DNA of 64,000 bases from Gammaproteobacteria bacterium (GCA_022823625.1 JAJEHQ010000036.1:1-64000); one strand, 5' to 3'. Shown: positions 43,712 through 53,597, counted from the stretch's first letter. A program made the numbers and translations. The notes: generated by a model from the sequence alone, not told the origin.

Positions 43712-44512
43712 TCAATTTGAGTGAATCAGTTTCAGACATTCTTCATGCAGTCTTCGGTTTGACGCGGCCAGTACTTTTTTTCCGGAACCAAGTCTGATTG
43801 GTTTCCCATCCCAATCAGTAATGATGCCACCCGCTCCTTCAACCACCGGTACTAATGCCATCACATCATAAGCTTTCATATCGGCTTCCATAACTACGTC
43901 GATGTAGCCAGACGCGAGCAGTCCGTACGCATAGCAATCAGCTCCGAATCGCCTTTCTCTGGCATTCAGTGAAACCCGATTGAATAACTCACGTTCCTCA
44001 TCAGAGAACATGTCGATTGATGTTGCAAATACTGCGGTTTCAGTCAGGCTTCTGTCCGGATTTGTGCGACAGGGACGTCCTTTCCAGATTGTTGTGAAGC
44101 CACGCGCTCCGCACCATCTTTCTTTCATAGCTGGTAATTCAATAATTCCCACTATTGGTTTAGTATTTTCAGTGAGTGCAATTAGCACACCAAATGTCGG
44201 CAATCCGTAGACAAATGCCATGGTGCCATCGATTGGATCGAGACACCACTTCAATTGCCTTTCTGAGATTGTGTCGCCATATTCCTCGCCGAAAAAGTCG
44301 TGATCAGGAAACTGTTCCTTTACTCTGACTCTTGCCATTTCTTCTATCGCACAGTCTGCTTCTGTCACCCAGGTATTATCCGGCTTGACCCACTGTTTCT
44401 GCGACTGTCTATAGTAGTGACGGGCAATTTCGCGCGCTTTATCGGCGATGCTATTTGCAAATTGCAAGAAATTTGCTATGTCTTGCTGGCTGCATTGTGT
44501 CAGGTTTGTCAT
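43712..44512 (-). CDS. Inositol-monophosphatase-family phosphatase (HisN-like)
   Basis: A 266-residue Mg-dependent phosphatase. Motifs are FGEEYGD, WCLDPIDGTMAFVYGLPTFG and MKAYDVMALVPVVEGAGG. The sequence resembles histidinol-phosphatases of the IMPase superfamily more than classical inositol monophosphatase, but substrate assignment needs comparison. AGAGGGA precedes the ATG. It is a single gene converging with DUF1028. Confidence 0.88.
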   Translation of the reverse strand: MTNLTQCSQQDIANFLQFANSIADKAREIARHYYRQSQKQWVKPDNTWVTEADCAIEEMARVRVKEQFPDHDFFGEEYGDTISERQLKWCLDPIDGTMAFVYGLPTFGVLIALTENTKPIVGIIELPAMKERWCGARGFTTIWKGRPCRTNPDRSLTETAVFATSIDMFSDEERELFNRVSLNARERRFGADCYAYGLLASGYIDVVMEADMKAYDVMALVPVVEGAGGIITDWDGKPIRLGSGKKVLAASNRRLHEECLKLIHSN

Positions 44513-44751
44513 ATCCCTCTGATAGTGCGGTAAGGTAAAATCGAGGCTTGCTTTTGGCAGATTGGACGATTGTCAATTGCGTCGCAAATTTTACGCCGAA
44601 ATCCCGAACGAAACCAAAAGGATGAAACTAGAGGCGGTCGCGCTGTAGGGGTTTTTGCACCTGATTTTTTCGGCAGCACTGAATCAGGTGGTTGATTTGA
44701 ATATTTTTAATGAGTATCTTGGAAACAGCGGATCAATCAAAAGGATGCACC

Positions 44752-45249
44752 ATGAAGATTCAGCGCGCAGGCTTGGATGATCCTCGGGTTAGCAAACTTG
44801 TTGAAACCCATATGAACCAAGCCCGTATCGAAACAGCGCCTGGAAGCAACCATGCCTTAGATTCAAAAGGATTGAAAGGCTCCGAAGTGGAGTTCTGGAG
44901 TATGTGGGAGAATGGCGATCTAGTGGCTATCGGCGCCATGCAAAGGTTGTCGGCCGATCACTACGAAATTAAATCAATGCACACCGTCAGTTACAAGAGA
45001 CGTGGCGGAATTGGCAGTAAGATGCTACTTCACATTATTGACTTCGCACGTGCTGAGGGTGCGAAACGATTGAGCCTTGAGACGGGTTCATGGGAGTATT
45101 TTCGGCCAGCACGCGCCCTGTATTCGAAGCACGGTTTCGTTGAGTGCGAGCCGTTTGCTGACTACGTACTGGACCCGAACAGTGTCTTTATGACGCTAGA
45201 TTTGAATACCCAACCTTCCATTGAAATATTGAATTCGTACGACTGTTGA
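44752..45249 (+). CDS. GNAT-family N-acetyltransferase
   Basis: A 165-residue acetyltransferase with the acetyl-CoA loop RRGGIGSKMLLHIIDFAR and the C-terminal YFRPARALYSKHGFVECEPF. The acceptor is unknown. ATG 44752 follows a clear AAGGATG; an earlier in-frame ATG at 44710 lacks one. Confidence 0.88.
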   Translation: MKIQRAGLDDPRVSKLVETHMNQARIETAPGSNHALDSKGLKGSEVEFWSMWENGDLVAIGAMQRLSADHYEIKSMHTVSYKRRGGIGSKMLLHIIDFARAEGAKRLSLETGSWEYFRPARALYSKHGFVECEPFADYVLDPNSVFMTLDLNTQPSIEILNSYDC

Positions 45250-45595
45250 GATGACTGCCGAATAAAACGGTGCCGAGAGAAATCGCGTTTCCGTACGAGA
45301 TCAATTTTGGGCGGAACTTTCGGTGAAGAGGATCGCTAGGGATATCGAGAAAGCTTGAAGAATCCGTGAAAATATTGGTATTTCCACCATTGGCAACATC
45401 AGAGATGCTGAAGCGGAATAGTTGCGTCTTTTTGACTCAGGTGTGTTTGAAAGCCCCTTGTGATTTGAGATGCGAGGTGGGTTAGTAGAGATTGCACAAT
45501 TCAAGTTCTGGAAGGTCGACGAGAACCGAAATTGGGGATTTTATCGGGGAAATATTTATTTCATACCTCTGAAATCGTTTGTATAAATTGACACT
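45250..45595. other. Intergenic region before the ene-reductase gene
   Basis: No gene, RNA fold or strong terminator is recognised. A 67-codon minus-strand frame at 45301-45504 has no similarity and is ignored. Confidence 0.35.
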
Positions 45596-46711
45596 TTGGA
45601 CAGCACGACCATCTCAACAATTTTGTCAAAGTCTAGCCCTAAACTGTTCACTCCGATTTCTTTTCGTGAGTTGACACTGCAAAATCGCATCATTGTGTCA
45701 CCGATGTGCCAGTATTCGTCACACAACGGTTGCGTTTCTGACTGGCATATGATGCATCTTGGACAATTTTCAGTCGGTGGTGCAGGCTTGTTAATCATGG
45801 AAATGACGAATGTCGAAGCCAGGGGACGTATAAGCCCGTTTTGTGTGGGTCTGTATAGTGACGAAAACGAAGTAGCACTTAAGCGGATAGTTAATTTCTG
45901 TCATCAATACGGGAGTGTACCTATTGGTGTTCAGTTGGCACACGCAGGACGAAAGGCGTCGACGCGGCCTCCCTGGCAGAATAGAGAGTATATCCCACCG
46001 TCCGAAGGGGGATGGGTGCCTGCAGCACCTTCGCCAATCGCTGGGGGAGGGGGCACGACTGTGCCCCACGAACTCGATAAAGAAGAAATTGGAAATTTAG
46101 TGAGTGCGTTTGCCGAGTCTGCAATTCGAGCAGATCGAATCGGTTTTGCAGCGATTGAACTACACGCGGCACATGGTTATCTACTCCATCAGTTTTTGTC
46201 ACCTTTGTCAAACCAGAGGAACGATGAATTCGGTGGTTCACTAGACAACAGAATGCGGTTTCCGCTTGCAGTTTTTCATGCGGTTCGGGCGGTTTGGCCC
46301 GATGACAGGCCAATTGGGGTTCGGGTATCAGCAACTGATTGGGCTGAGGGAGGCTGGAGTCTGGAAGAAACCGTAGAATTTGCCATTGAACTCAAGAAAA
46401 GTGGGTGCGACTGGATTGATGTATCAAGTGGCGGATTGGTTCATCATCAGGACATAACCAGTAAACCAGGCTATCAGGTTCACTTGGCTCGTGCGGTTCG
46501 ACATGAAGCAGAAATTGCGACTATTGCTGTTGGAATGATCACTGATCCCCATCACGCAGAATCGATCATTGCCGAAGGAGATGCAGACGCCATCGCATTG
46601 GCTCGGGGTATGCTTTACAATCCACGTTGGCCTTGGCATGCGGCAGAGGCTTTGAATACCAAAGCCCACTATCCAAATCAATACCTGCGCTGTCAACCCA
46701 TAAGGAGTTAA
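45596..46711 (+). CDS. Old-yellow-enzyme family NADH:flavin oxidoreductase (YqjM-like)
   Basis: A 371-residue FMN barrel. It has the YqjM-type Cys38 (SPMCQYSS), GVQLAHAGRKAS, AAIELHAAHGYLLHQFLSPL, NQRNDEFGGSLDNRMRF and the phosphate-binding ALARGML. It reduces activated C=C bonds or a related substrate with NAD(P)H. No ATG lies near the start; TTG at 45596 or 45623 must serve, and neither has a good Shine-Dalgarno. It runs into the reductase fusion 6 bases downstream. Confidence 0.9.
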   Translation: MDSTTISTILSKSSPKLFTPISFRELTLQNRIIVSPMCQYSSHNGCVSDWHMMHLGQFSVGGAGLLIMEMTNVEARGRISPFCVGLYSDENEVALKRIVNFCHQYGSVPIGVQLAHAGRKASTRPPWQNREYIPPSEGGWVPAAPSPIAGGGGTTVPHELDKEEIGNLVSAFAESAIRADRIGFAAIELHAAHGYLLHQFLSPLSNQRNDEFGGSLDNRMRFPLAVFHAVRAVWPDDRPIGVRVSATDWAEGGWSLEETVEFAIELKKSGCDWIDVSSGGLVHHQDITSKPGYQVHLARAVRHEAEIATIAVGMITDPHHAESIIAEGDADAIALARGMLYNPRWPWHAAEALNTKAHYPNQYLRCQPIRS

Positions 46712-46717
46712 CTCCGT

Positions 46718-48013
46718 TTGCATTATCGCCGTCACATCTTCTGTTGCGTTAACGAACGCGAATCTAGTCATCCACGAGGTTGTTGTAGTGTTCGGGGTTC
46801 GATTGAATTGCGCGCCTATATGAAGAAGCGTGCAAAAGAATTGGGGCTCGACGACATTCGAGTTAACAATGCTGGCTGTTTGGAGCGATGCGAACTGGGA
46901 CCTGCGATGGTTGTTTATCCGGAAGGCATTTGGTATCACTACGAAAACACCGAAGATATTGATGAAATCCTCGAAGAGCATATCGTGCAGGGCAATCCAG
47001 TAGGGAGGCTGCTGCTGAAAGACGGCCAAAAGTTCCCGGAGCCTTCGCCACCAGAGTGGCTGGACCTTGTGGTTTCAGAAATTACGCACTTGGGTGATGG
47101 CTGTCTGACAATTGAATTCCGACAGCCGAAAGGCGAGGGCTTGCCAAAGTTTGCCGCAGGCGCTCAATTGGGCTTGCTGTTTGACCGTCATCGCTTAAGC
47201 CGGAATTTTTCACTCATCAATAACCCCATTGAAACTAACCGCTATCTGGTCGGAGTGAAAGATAAAGATAGTGATGAAGCAATGACAGACTGGATAGTTT
47301 CCAATATTAGAGTTGGTGATGAATTTAAGGCGCACCTTCCAATTAACACGGTAGGACTGAACGAATCTGCCGTGCAGCATACTCTTTTCGGGGAAGGCAG
47401 TGGTGTTCTGCCTTTGCTATCGATGTGTCACCGACTCTTTGACATCGATGCGGACTTCAAAGTACACTACTTGAATAATCCATCGGGGAACAACTTTTTT
47501 CTGAAGGAACTTAAAGAAATTTGCGGTAAACGACTGACTCTTCACCTATCCGATACATTCTCTGCGATTTCAGCCACGTTTTCGAAATTTCCTAATGGAT
47601 CTACAGAAAATCATCATTTGTACTTATGTGGGTCCGCAAACTTTGTGACGACAGTCTTGGGAAAGACATCAGACTGGCCCGTGGAATCGGTGCATACGCA
47701 ATATATGTCTGCACCAAAATTGAAAGTTCCTGCCGTATCGAACTTTAGTATTACTTTGGCTCGACGGATGAAAACCCTTCGCGTTGGTGAAACCCAAAGT
47801 GTGTTTGATGTGTTGCATGGAGCAGGGTTGTTGAATTTAGAGTACGCTTGTGAGGATGGACTATGTGGAGCGTGCAAGGTCAAAGTACTTTCTGGCGAGA
47901 TTGAACACCGGGACTTTGTGCTGACTCCGGCAGAGAAGTCCAAACAAAACACTATGATTGCATGCGTATCCAGGGCAGCGGAAGAAAGTTCTCGACTGAT
48001 CCTGGATATTTAA
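46718..48013 (+). CDS. Fusion: thioredoxin-like [2Fe-2S] ferredoxin + FNR-type reductase + plant-type ferredoxin
   Basis: A 431-residue electron-transfer fusion. Residues 1-100 form a thioredoxin-fold ferredoxin with cluster cysteines Cys10, Cys23 and the pair in AGCLERCELGP. Residues about 110-335 are a flavin/NAD reductase of the VanB/phthalate-reductase kind (LSRNFSLINNP flavin motif, GEGSGVLPLL nucleotide motif). The C-terminus is a plant-type [2Fe-2S] domain (YACEDGLCGACKV, then MIACVSRA). VanB-like reductases normally lack the first domain. It starts at TTG 46718 with AAGGAG correctly spaced. It should power an oxygenase or the adjacent ene-reductase. Confidence 0.88.
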   Translation: MHYRRHIFCCVNERESSHPRGCCSVRGSIELRAYMKKRAKELGLDDIRVNNAGCLERCELGPAMVVYPEGIWYHYENTEDIDEILEEHIVQGNPVGRLLLKDGQKFPEPSPPEWLDLVVSEITHLGDGCLTIEFRQPKGEGLPKFAAGAQLGLLFDRHRLSRNFSLINNPIETNRYLVGVKDKDSDEAMTDWIVSNIRVGDEFKAHLPINTVGLNESAVQHTLFGEGSGVLPLLSMCHRLFDIDADFKVHYLNNPSGNNFFLKELKEICGKRLTLHLSDTFSAISATFSKFPNGSTENHHLYLCGSANFVTTVLGKTSDWPVESVHTQYMSAPKLKVPAVSNFSITLARRMKTLRVGETQSVFDVLHGAGLLNLEYACEDGLCGACKVKVLSGEIEHRDFVLTPAEKSKQNTMIACVSRAAEESSRLILDI

Positions 48014-48045
48014 CACTAACACTAAATTATTGGAATGAGTGATCG

Positions 48046-48828
48046 ATGGAACTGTTCGGTAAAACGGCAATAGTAACAGGTGGCGGTTCAGGCATCGGAT
48101 TAGCGATTGCGAAGGCATTTGTATCGGAAGGGGCGGTAGTCTATGTTTGCGATCGCGATAAGAATCTTGTCAAAGAATTGCGGGATACAGATCCCCAAAT
48201 TATGGGTATGGTTGCAGATGTTGGAGTAGAGTCAGATGTTGATGAATTATTCGATTCGGTTCTAGAAGCTTGTAATGGCCAGTTGGATATTTTGGTCAAT
48301 AACGCTGGCATTGCAGGTCCCAACGGTCCCATGGAAACAATAACTCTCAGCGATTGGGAAGCAACGCTTCGAGTCAATGTAATCAGTACGTTTTTGTGTA
48401 CACGCCGCGCGCTAGAAGTGATGAAGAAACAGAATAGTGGTTCGATTGTTAATCTTTCATCAACAGCAGGGACACATGGGTACCCACTGCGTACCCCATA
48501 TGCCTCAGCAAAATGGGCGATTGTTGGAATGACCAAGTCTTTGGCAATGGAGGTTGGAGGTTATGGTATTCGGGTTAATGCCATCTGTCCCGGACCGGTC
48601 TCAGGTCCGCGAATGGACCGGGTAATGGCAGCTGAGGCCAAGACTCGAAATTTAAGTGAAAAACAGATTTACGATCAGTTTGTAAGTCAGATTTCACTAA
48701 AGACTTTTGTTGAAGCAGAGGATATTGCCCAGATGGCGCTATTTATTTGTTCAGAGCGAGGTGAAAAAATAAGTGGACAGACCTTAGCAGTCGACGGGCA
48801 CACAGAATCACTTTCGCTACTGACTTAA
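48046..48828 (+). CDS. Short-chain dehydrogenase/reductase
   Basis: A 260-residue classical SDR with TGGGSGIG (11-18), NNAG (85-88) and catalytic Ser139, Tyr152, Lys156. It uses NAD(P) on an unknown alcohol or ketone. It lies 32 bases after the reductase fusion and probably forms a three-gene redox operon with it and the ene-reductase. Confidence 0.92.
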   Translation: MELFGKTAIVTGGGSGIGLAIAKAFVSEGAVVYVCDRDKNLVKELRDTDPQIMGMVADVGVESDVDELFDSVLEACNGQLDILVNNAGIAGPNGPMETITLSDWEATLRVNVISTFLCTRRALEVMKKQNSGSIVNLSSTAGTHGYPLRTPYASAKWAIVGMTKSLAMEVGGYGIRVNAICPGPVSGPRMDRVMAAEAKTRNLSEKQIYDQFVSQISLKTFVEAEDIAQMALFICSERGEKISGQTLAVDGHTESLSLLT

Positions 48829-48941
48829 AGGGTGTAATTTTGAAATCGGCCGCTATTTTTAACAAGTTCAGCGCAATTTCGAACATTTTTCTCAAAAAGT
48901 CAAAATTCATTCGCCTTTGTTTGATAAATTAGAAACCCCAT

Positions 48942-48968
48942 TACTCATGCAAATCACATTTGCGAGTA
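48942..48968. promoter_or_regulatory. Imperfect palindrome upstream of tctC
   Basis: Left arm TACTCATGCAAAT, centre CAC, right arm ATTTGCGAGTA. The arms match fully if two left-arm bases bulge. It sits 75 bases before the tctC start, suited to a regulator site for the transport operon. Confidence 0.35.
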
Positions 48969-49042
48969 GCCTAGTCTTTGTACCAAACAGATAAGTATCT
49001 CTTTTTGGTGAAATTTATTGAGCTTTATTTGGAGTAGGAAAT

Positions 49043-50071
49043 ATGAAGAAATTCTTAAAAAATGCATTGCTTGCAGTGTTGGCGTCGGCCATGAGCGGTT
49101 TTGGACTGATTGCTTCGACATCTGTAAGTGCCGCAGGACCGGATGGCTATCCAAATCGTCCAATTACTGTGATCTGCTGCTATGGAAAAGGCGGCGGTTC
49201 AGATCAGGCAGTTGACGCAATTGTTGGTCCGGCTGCAAAAATCATGAACGCGAAGATCAACAAGATCAACATCACAGGTGGCGGTGGATTGAATTGTCTA
49301 CCCGAATTTTTGCAGGCTCCGGCAGATGGTTATACGCTTTTGCAGCACATCGACACATTGCCCTCTCGTTATGTTGAAGGTCGAATTGATTTGAATCCCG
49401 TCACGGATGTTGAATCATTGGTGATCATGAATGTTGCGCCAACCATGCTGTTTATCAATGGTGAAGATGAAAAATTCATCACAGACGGCAAGGCAGATTG
49501 GGACAAAGTGGTAGCTTATGCCCAACAGGGTGAGGGCAACCTGACTGTATCCAATATCAACATTCCAATGGAACTTGTTAGCATGGCGGTTGTTGAAAAG
49601 CACTTTGGATTTAAATCCAAGCAGGTTCTCACCGGTAAATCTGCAGAACGCTTTGGAGCAGTGATCGGTGGTCAGCTTGATGTGCTCATGGAACAGCCCG
49701 GTGACGTTTCCAAATACGTCGAAGCAGGACAGTTGAAACCAGTTCTAGCTCTGTGGCCAACCCGGTTTGACAATTTCCCGGATGTGAAAGCCCTCGGTGC
49801 TGACTATGGTCTGGATTGGGATCCGCTACTGCGATTCCGTGGTATGTTCGTGAAACAAGGAACACCGCCCGAAATCGTTGAATACCTGGCGGAGGTTTTT
49901 GCAGAAGCCTACAATTCTGAAGAACACCAGGATTTTGTTAAGCGTAAAAGTCTTGACATTGTTGACTCATTCAGAAGTCGAGCAGACACCACAAAAATTA
50001 TTGAAGACTCAGTAGATGTCTACATTAACGAGTTTCGTGAATTAGGATTGCCTATCCGCGAAGGGTTGTAA
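49043..50071 (+). CDS. tctC: Tripartite tricarboxylate transporter substrate-binding protein (TctC/Bug family)
   Basis: A 342-residue periplasmic protein with a signal peptide (KKFLKNALLAVLASAMSGFG) ending near SVSAAG. It has the family pattern YPNRPITVICCYGKGGGSDQ and PADGYTLLQ. It captures a carboxylate, or another small organic acid, for the TctBA membrane complex. GGAGTAGG precedes the ATG. A strong hairpin right after the stop likely keeps its transcript more abundant than that of tctBA. Confidence 0.9.
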   Translation: MKKFLKNALLAVLASAMSGFGLIASTSVSAAGPDGYPNRPITVICCYGKGGGSDQAVDAIVGPAAKIMNAKINKINITGGGGLNCLPEFLQAPADGYTLLQHIDTLPSRYVEGRIDLNPVTDVESLVIMNVAPTMLFINGEDEKFITDGKADWDKVVAYAQQGEGNLTVSNINIPMELVSMAVVEKHFGFKSKQVLTGKSAERFGAVIGGQLDVLMEQPGDVSKYVEAGQLKPVLALWPTRFDNFPDVKALGADYGLDWDPLLRFRGMFVKQGTPPEIVEYLAEVFAEAYNSEEHQDFVKRKSLDIVDSFRSRADTTKIIEDSVDVYINEFRELGLPIREGL

Positions 50072-50093
50072 TTTGACCTAGATCATTCGAATT

Positions 50094-50144
50094 CCGTCAG
50101 CGGCTTCGACTCATTCGAAGTCGCTGGCGGATATTTATTTTTCT
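50094..50144 (+). terminator. Hairpin with T-run between tctC and tctB
   Basis: A 16-bp stem (50094-50109 with 50115-50130; two G-U pairs) with loop CTCAT, followed by ATATTTATTTTTC. As tctB follows at once, it probably acts as a partial terminator or RNA stabiliser that favours the binding-protein message. Confidence 0.8.
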
Positions 50145-50172
50145 TTGCAAATTCGACTGCCTGTTTTAAATC

Positions 50173-50709
50173 ATGTCTGATTCCCGTCAGTCTGTATATA
50201 AACGATATTCCCATCTGTTAGAAGGAATCGTTTGGCTTGTCTTTGTTCTTCTGGCGGCTGCATATACGTTTGATTTTGATGACCCACTGCAAGTCTATGA
50301 ATGGGGACCTGCCCACTGGCCAAGAGTTGTACTGTTCGGTATGTTCGTGGCCTGCCTCTGGTTGCTGTTTGTTGAATCTCGGAAGAAAGAAGACAGCGAA
50401 GAGGTTGTACCCGCCACCAAAACCAAAATTGAATTTTCAACCCGTGTTCGAATGGTATTGATTTTTGGTCTGCCAGTGCTGTACTCATTTTTGATTCACA
50501 GGATGGGATTCTTACTGATTACGCCATTTTTCCTATGTGCTTATATGTGGGTTGTCGGTGTTAAGAAAATACGAACATTGATCATTATGACTGTAGGAAT
50601 TTATGCTGCAATTGTGATCATTTTTATTAAGCTGATATTTACGTATTTGCCTCCTGGAGCAGGAGTTTTCAATACGATTAACGGATACATTCTCAGGGTT
50701 CTGCAGTAA
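50173..50709 (+). CDS. tctB: Tripartite tricarboxylate transporter small permease (TctB)
   Basis: A 178-residue membrane protein with four predicted helices (WLVFVLLAAAYTF, VVLFGMFVACLWLLF, MVLIFGLPVLYSFLI with MGFLLITPFFLCAYMWVVGV, and LIIMTVGIYAAIVIIFIKLI). It is the small subunit that pairs with TctA. Stop and tctA start overlap in TAATG. No Shine-Dalgarno is visible. Confidence 0.85.
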   Translation: MSDSRQSVYKRYSHLLEGIVWLVFVLLAAAYTFDFDDPLQVYEWGPAHWPRVVLFGMFVACLWLLFVESRKKEDSEEVVPATKTKIEFSTRVRMVLIFGLPVLYSFLIHRMGFLLITPFFLCAYMWVVGVKKIRTLIIMTVGIYAAIVIIFIKLIFTYLPPGAGVFNTINGYILRVLQ

Positions 50710-52220
50710 TGGAAAACTTTTTAGTCGGAACTGAGCAACTGTTTACCGATCCCATCGGCATTCTGATTTTTGTCGTTGCCCTTATTGCAGGCCTTGTATT
50801 TGGTGCCGTACCTGGCTTAAGCCTGCTCACCCTTGGAGCAGTTCTACTTCCATTTACTGCGTACCTGTCATCAACACATGCAATCATGTTGTACGGTGTC
50901 ATCTATGTTGCGGGGGTTTATGGAGGCGCCGTAACAGCAATTCTATTTAACATTCCAGGGTCGGTGGAAAACGCACCTACTGCTTTTGATGGATACCCGA
51001 TGACTCTAAAGGGTGAGTCCGGAAAAGCGATTGGTTATGCGGTTACCTGTTCTGCGTTCGGGGGTACTTTGGCAGCCATCGCCATGATGGCGTTTACAGG
51101 ACCTGTAGCGGATTTTGCAATCCGTAATTTTGGACCGATTGAAATTTTCGCACTTGTATTTTTTGGCCTTGCAGTGGTTGCTGGCATTGGAACCCGCTCA
51201 CTATCAAAAGGTTGGCTGTCTTTGTTGGTGGGCCTGTTGATCGGATCAATTGGGAGCGACCCTACTGGAGGAATTCCGCGATTTCACTTTGGCACACTTT
51301 ATTTACACGGTGGCGTTCATTTTGTGCCGCTGATTCTTGGATTTTTTGCTGTTGCAGAAGTTTTTGTGCAGGGGTTGAAACTTGCAAAGGGCGAATATAA
51401 AGCGCCTAAGGTTTCAGTTTCCTATCCAACATTCTTTGAATTCTGGAAAATGAAGTTCGTCGTTGTGCGCTCCGCACTAATTGGTTTTTTCTGTGGCGTG
51501 CTACCTGGAATTGGAGCCACTTTGGCAGCTTTCATGTCATACAACGAAGCTGTGCGCTGGTCTAAGAATCGTCTGAATTTTGGCAAAGGCGAGCCGGAGG
51601 GTGTCGTAGCACCCGAGACCGCAAATAATGCGGCCACTGGTGCAGCAATGATTCCGTTGCTGGCCTTGGGTTTGCCTGGTGGCGCATTGACCGCCATGAT
51701 GATCGGTGTTTTCAATCTGCATGACATGGATGTTGGGCCACTGATCATGATCGAAGCGCATGACCTCGTATGGGTACTGTTCGCTTCAATGTTTTGGGCG
51801 AGTCTTGCGATTTTGTTCGTTGGCGTAGTTGAAGCGAAGGGAATTGTCAACCTCTTGAGAATCCCGTTTCCGATTCTTGCACCAACTATTTTGATTTTTG
51901 CAACAATCGGTGCATTTGCTCTTCGGGGCAATATTCTAGATGTCTATTCGATGTTTATTGCTGGAGTGGTTGGCTTCTTGATGAGAAAAGGTGACTATTC
52001 GATTCCGGCTCTTGTGATGGGCGTTATTCTTGGTCAAATTGGCGAGGATACGTTCGCTAGATCAATGGTATTGCTTGACTACAATGTGTTTGCGTTCTTT
52101 ACCAAACCAATCAGCGGAATCTTGATAGCTGCGGGTCTGATTACAATAACGATGAACATTATTCGACATCGCCAGCTCTTTGGTAGCTACTACGCTGAAT
52201 ATAAGGACGAAAACGCTTAA
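50709..52220 (+). CDS. tctA: Tripartite tricarboxylate transporter large permease (TctA)
   Basis: A 503-residue permease with about eleven to twelve helices. The family repeats are FGAVPGLSLLTLGAVLLPFT and FCGVLPGIGATLAAFMSY, with GIGTRSLSKGWLS and GIPRFHFGT. It moves the substrate delivered by TctC, driven by an ion gradient. Overlaps tctB by one base. Confidence 0.93.
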   Translation: MENFLVGTEQLFTDPIGILIFVVALIAGLVFGAVPGLSLLTLGAVLLPFTAYLSSTHAIMLYGVIYVAGVYGGAVTAILFNIPGSVENAPTAFDGYPMTLKGESGKAIGYAVTCSAFGGTLAAIAMMAFTGPVADFAIRNFGPIEIFALVFFGLAVVAGIGTRSLSKGWLSLLVGLLIGSIGSDPTGGIPRFHFGTLYLHGGVHFVPLILGFFAVAEVFVQGLKLAKGEYKAPKVSVSYPTFFEFWKMKFVVVRSALIGFFCGVLPGIGATLAAFMSYNEAVRWSKNRLNFGKGEPEGVVAPETANNAATGAAMIPLLALGLPGGALTAMMIGVFNLHDMDVGPLIMIEAHDLVWVLFASMFWASLAILFVGVVEAKGIVNLLRIPFPILAPTILIFATIGAFALRGNILDVYSMFIAGVVGFLMRKGDYSIPALVMGVILGQIGEDTFARSMVLLDYNVFAFFTKPISGILIAAGLITITMNIIRHRQLFGSYYAEYKDENA

Positions 52221-52355
52221 TCAGACTTTTGCGATGTTTCCGATCCTTCAGTAGACATTCAGTCACTCCAATATACAGTTCAGTAGATCGTGGTCAAATT
52301 AGACTTCGCTACTTGAATATGTCTTCGCATATTTCACACCCTGGGGAGGGTTAAC

Positions 52356-53597
52356 ATGATCGACAAACTACGTGTAAACGGCGACCGATTGTGGGCTTCT
52401 TTGATGGAAATGGCGCAAATCGGCGCAACTGAAAAGGGCGGGGTTTGTCGCCTGGCATTATCGGATTTAGATCGAGAAGGAAGAGACCTGTTATCAAAGT
52501 GGGCTGAAGAGCAGGGTTGCAGTCGCCTCGTAGATCCGATGGGAAATATGTTTTTTCGACGGCCAGGCCGTTCACCAGATGGAAAACCAGTTGGTTCGGG
52601 TAGTCACTTGGATACTCAGCCAACAGGTGGAAAATTTGACGGTGTATATGGCGTATTAGCTGCACTCGAAGTAATTCGAACGTTGAACGATGCCAATATA
52701 GAAACTGATTTGCCAGTCGAAATGGTTGTGTGGACAAATGAAGAAGGAGCTCGATTTCCTCCATCAATGATAGGCTCTGCTGTATATGCGGGGGCTTTTG
52801 ATCTGGAGTACGGCCATTCTCGTTCCGACCATGATGGCAAGACGATAGGTGGCGAACTTGAAAGAATAGGGTATTTAGGGAATCCACTCCCTAGCAATCA
52901 CGGTTTCTCGGCTTTTTTCGAAACACATATTGAGCAAGGTCCCATTCTTGAAGAGATAGACAAGCCCATCGGTGTCGTTTCCGGAGTTCAGGGTGTGCAA
53001 TGGTATGATGTGAACGTTATTGGAGAAGAAGCGCATGCTGGTCCAACTCCAATGGCTAATCGTCGCGATGCCTTGAGAGGGGCGGGAGAATTGATCGGGC
53101 GCTTATACAAGACTGCGGAAAATTGCGGGTTTGCAGCCCGACTGACAGTTGGAGAATTTCGAACCTATCCAGGTTCTCGAAATACAGTACCTTCGCGAGT
53201 CGAATTCACAATTGATGTGCGGCACCCAGATGGAAAAACTTTTGATGATCTTCACAACCAGGTCATAACTACGGTAGAGCAATTTGACAGAGAGTCAAAG
53301 CTAAACGCTGAAATAAAGCGTATTTTTGCCTCACCTCCGATTGAGTTTGATCGGGGTTGTATTGAAGTTGTTCGAAAAAGCGCCGAAAAATGCGGTTACA
53401 GCACAAATGAAATGTTTAGTGGAGCTGGCCATGACTCAGTCTATATTTCAAAGGTAGCACCAACATCAATGATCTTTATTCCCTGCGACGGGGGTGTCAG
53501 TCACAACGAAATTGAGAACACGTCGAGTGAGTTTTGCGAAGCGGGGGCCAATACACTGCTGCATTCGATGATTGCGAAAGCAGGGGTTGTTGCATGA
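52356..53597 (+). CDS. M20-family amidase / N-carbamoyl-amino-acid hydrolase
   Basis: A 413-residue zinc hydrolase. Metal-site motifs are GSHLDTQPTGGKFDG (His84, Asp95) and NEEGARFPPSMIGSAVYAG; HAGPTPM is in the dimerisation domain and SGAGHDSVY near the C-terminus. It resembles HyuC/AllC-type enzymes that split carbamoyl or amide bonds of ureido compounds. GGGGAGGG precedes the ATG. It overlaps the PfkB kinase start (ATGA), so both act on one pathway; substrate unknown. Confidence 0.88.
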   Translation: MIDKLRVNGDRLWASLMEMAQIGATEKGGVCRLALSDLDREGRDLLSKWAEEQGCSRLVDPMGNMFFRRPGRSPDGKPVGSGSHLDTQPTGGKFDGVYGVLAALEVIRTLNDANIETDLPVEMVVWTNEEGARFPPSMIGSAVYAGAFDLEYGHSRSDHDGKTIGGELERIGYLGNPLPSNHGFSAFFETHIEQGPILEEIDKPIGVVSGVQGVQWYDVNVIGEEAHAGPTPMANRRDALRGAGELIGRLYKTAENCGFAARLTVGEFRTYPGSRNTVPSRVEFTIDVRHPDGKTFDDLHNQVITTVEQFDRESKLNAEIKRIFASPPIEFDRGCIEVVRKSAEKCGYSTNEMFSGAGHDSVYISKVAPTSMIFIPCDGGVSHNEIENTSSEFCEAGANTLLHSMIAKAGVVA

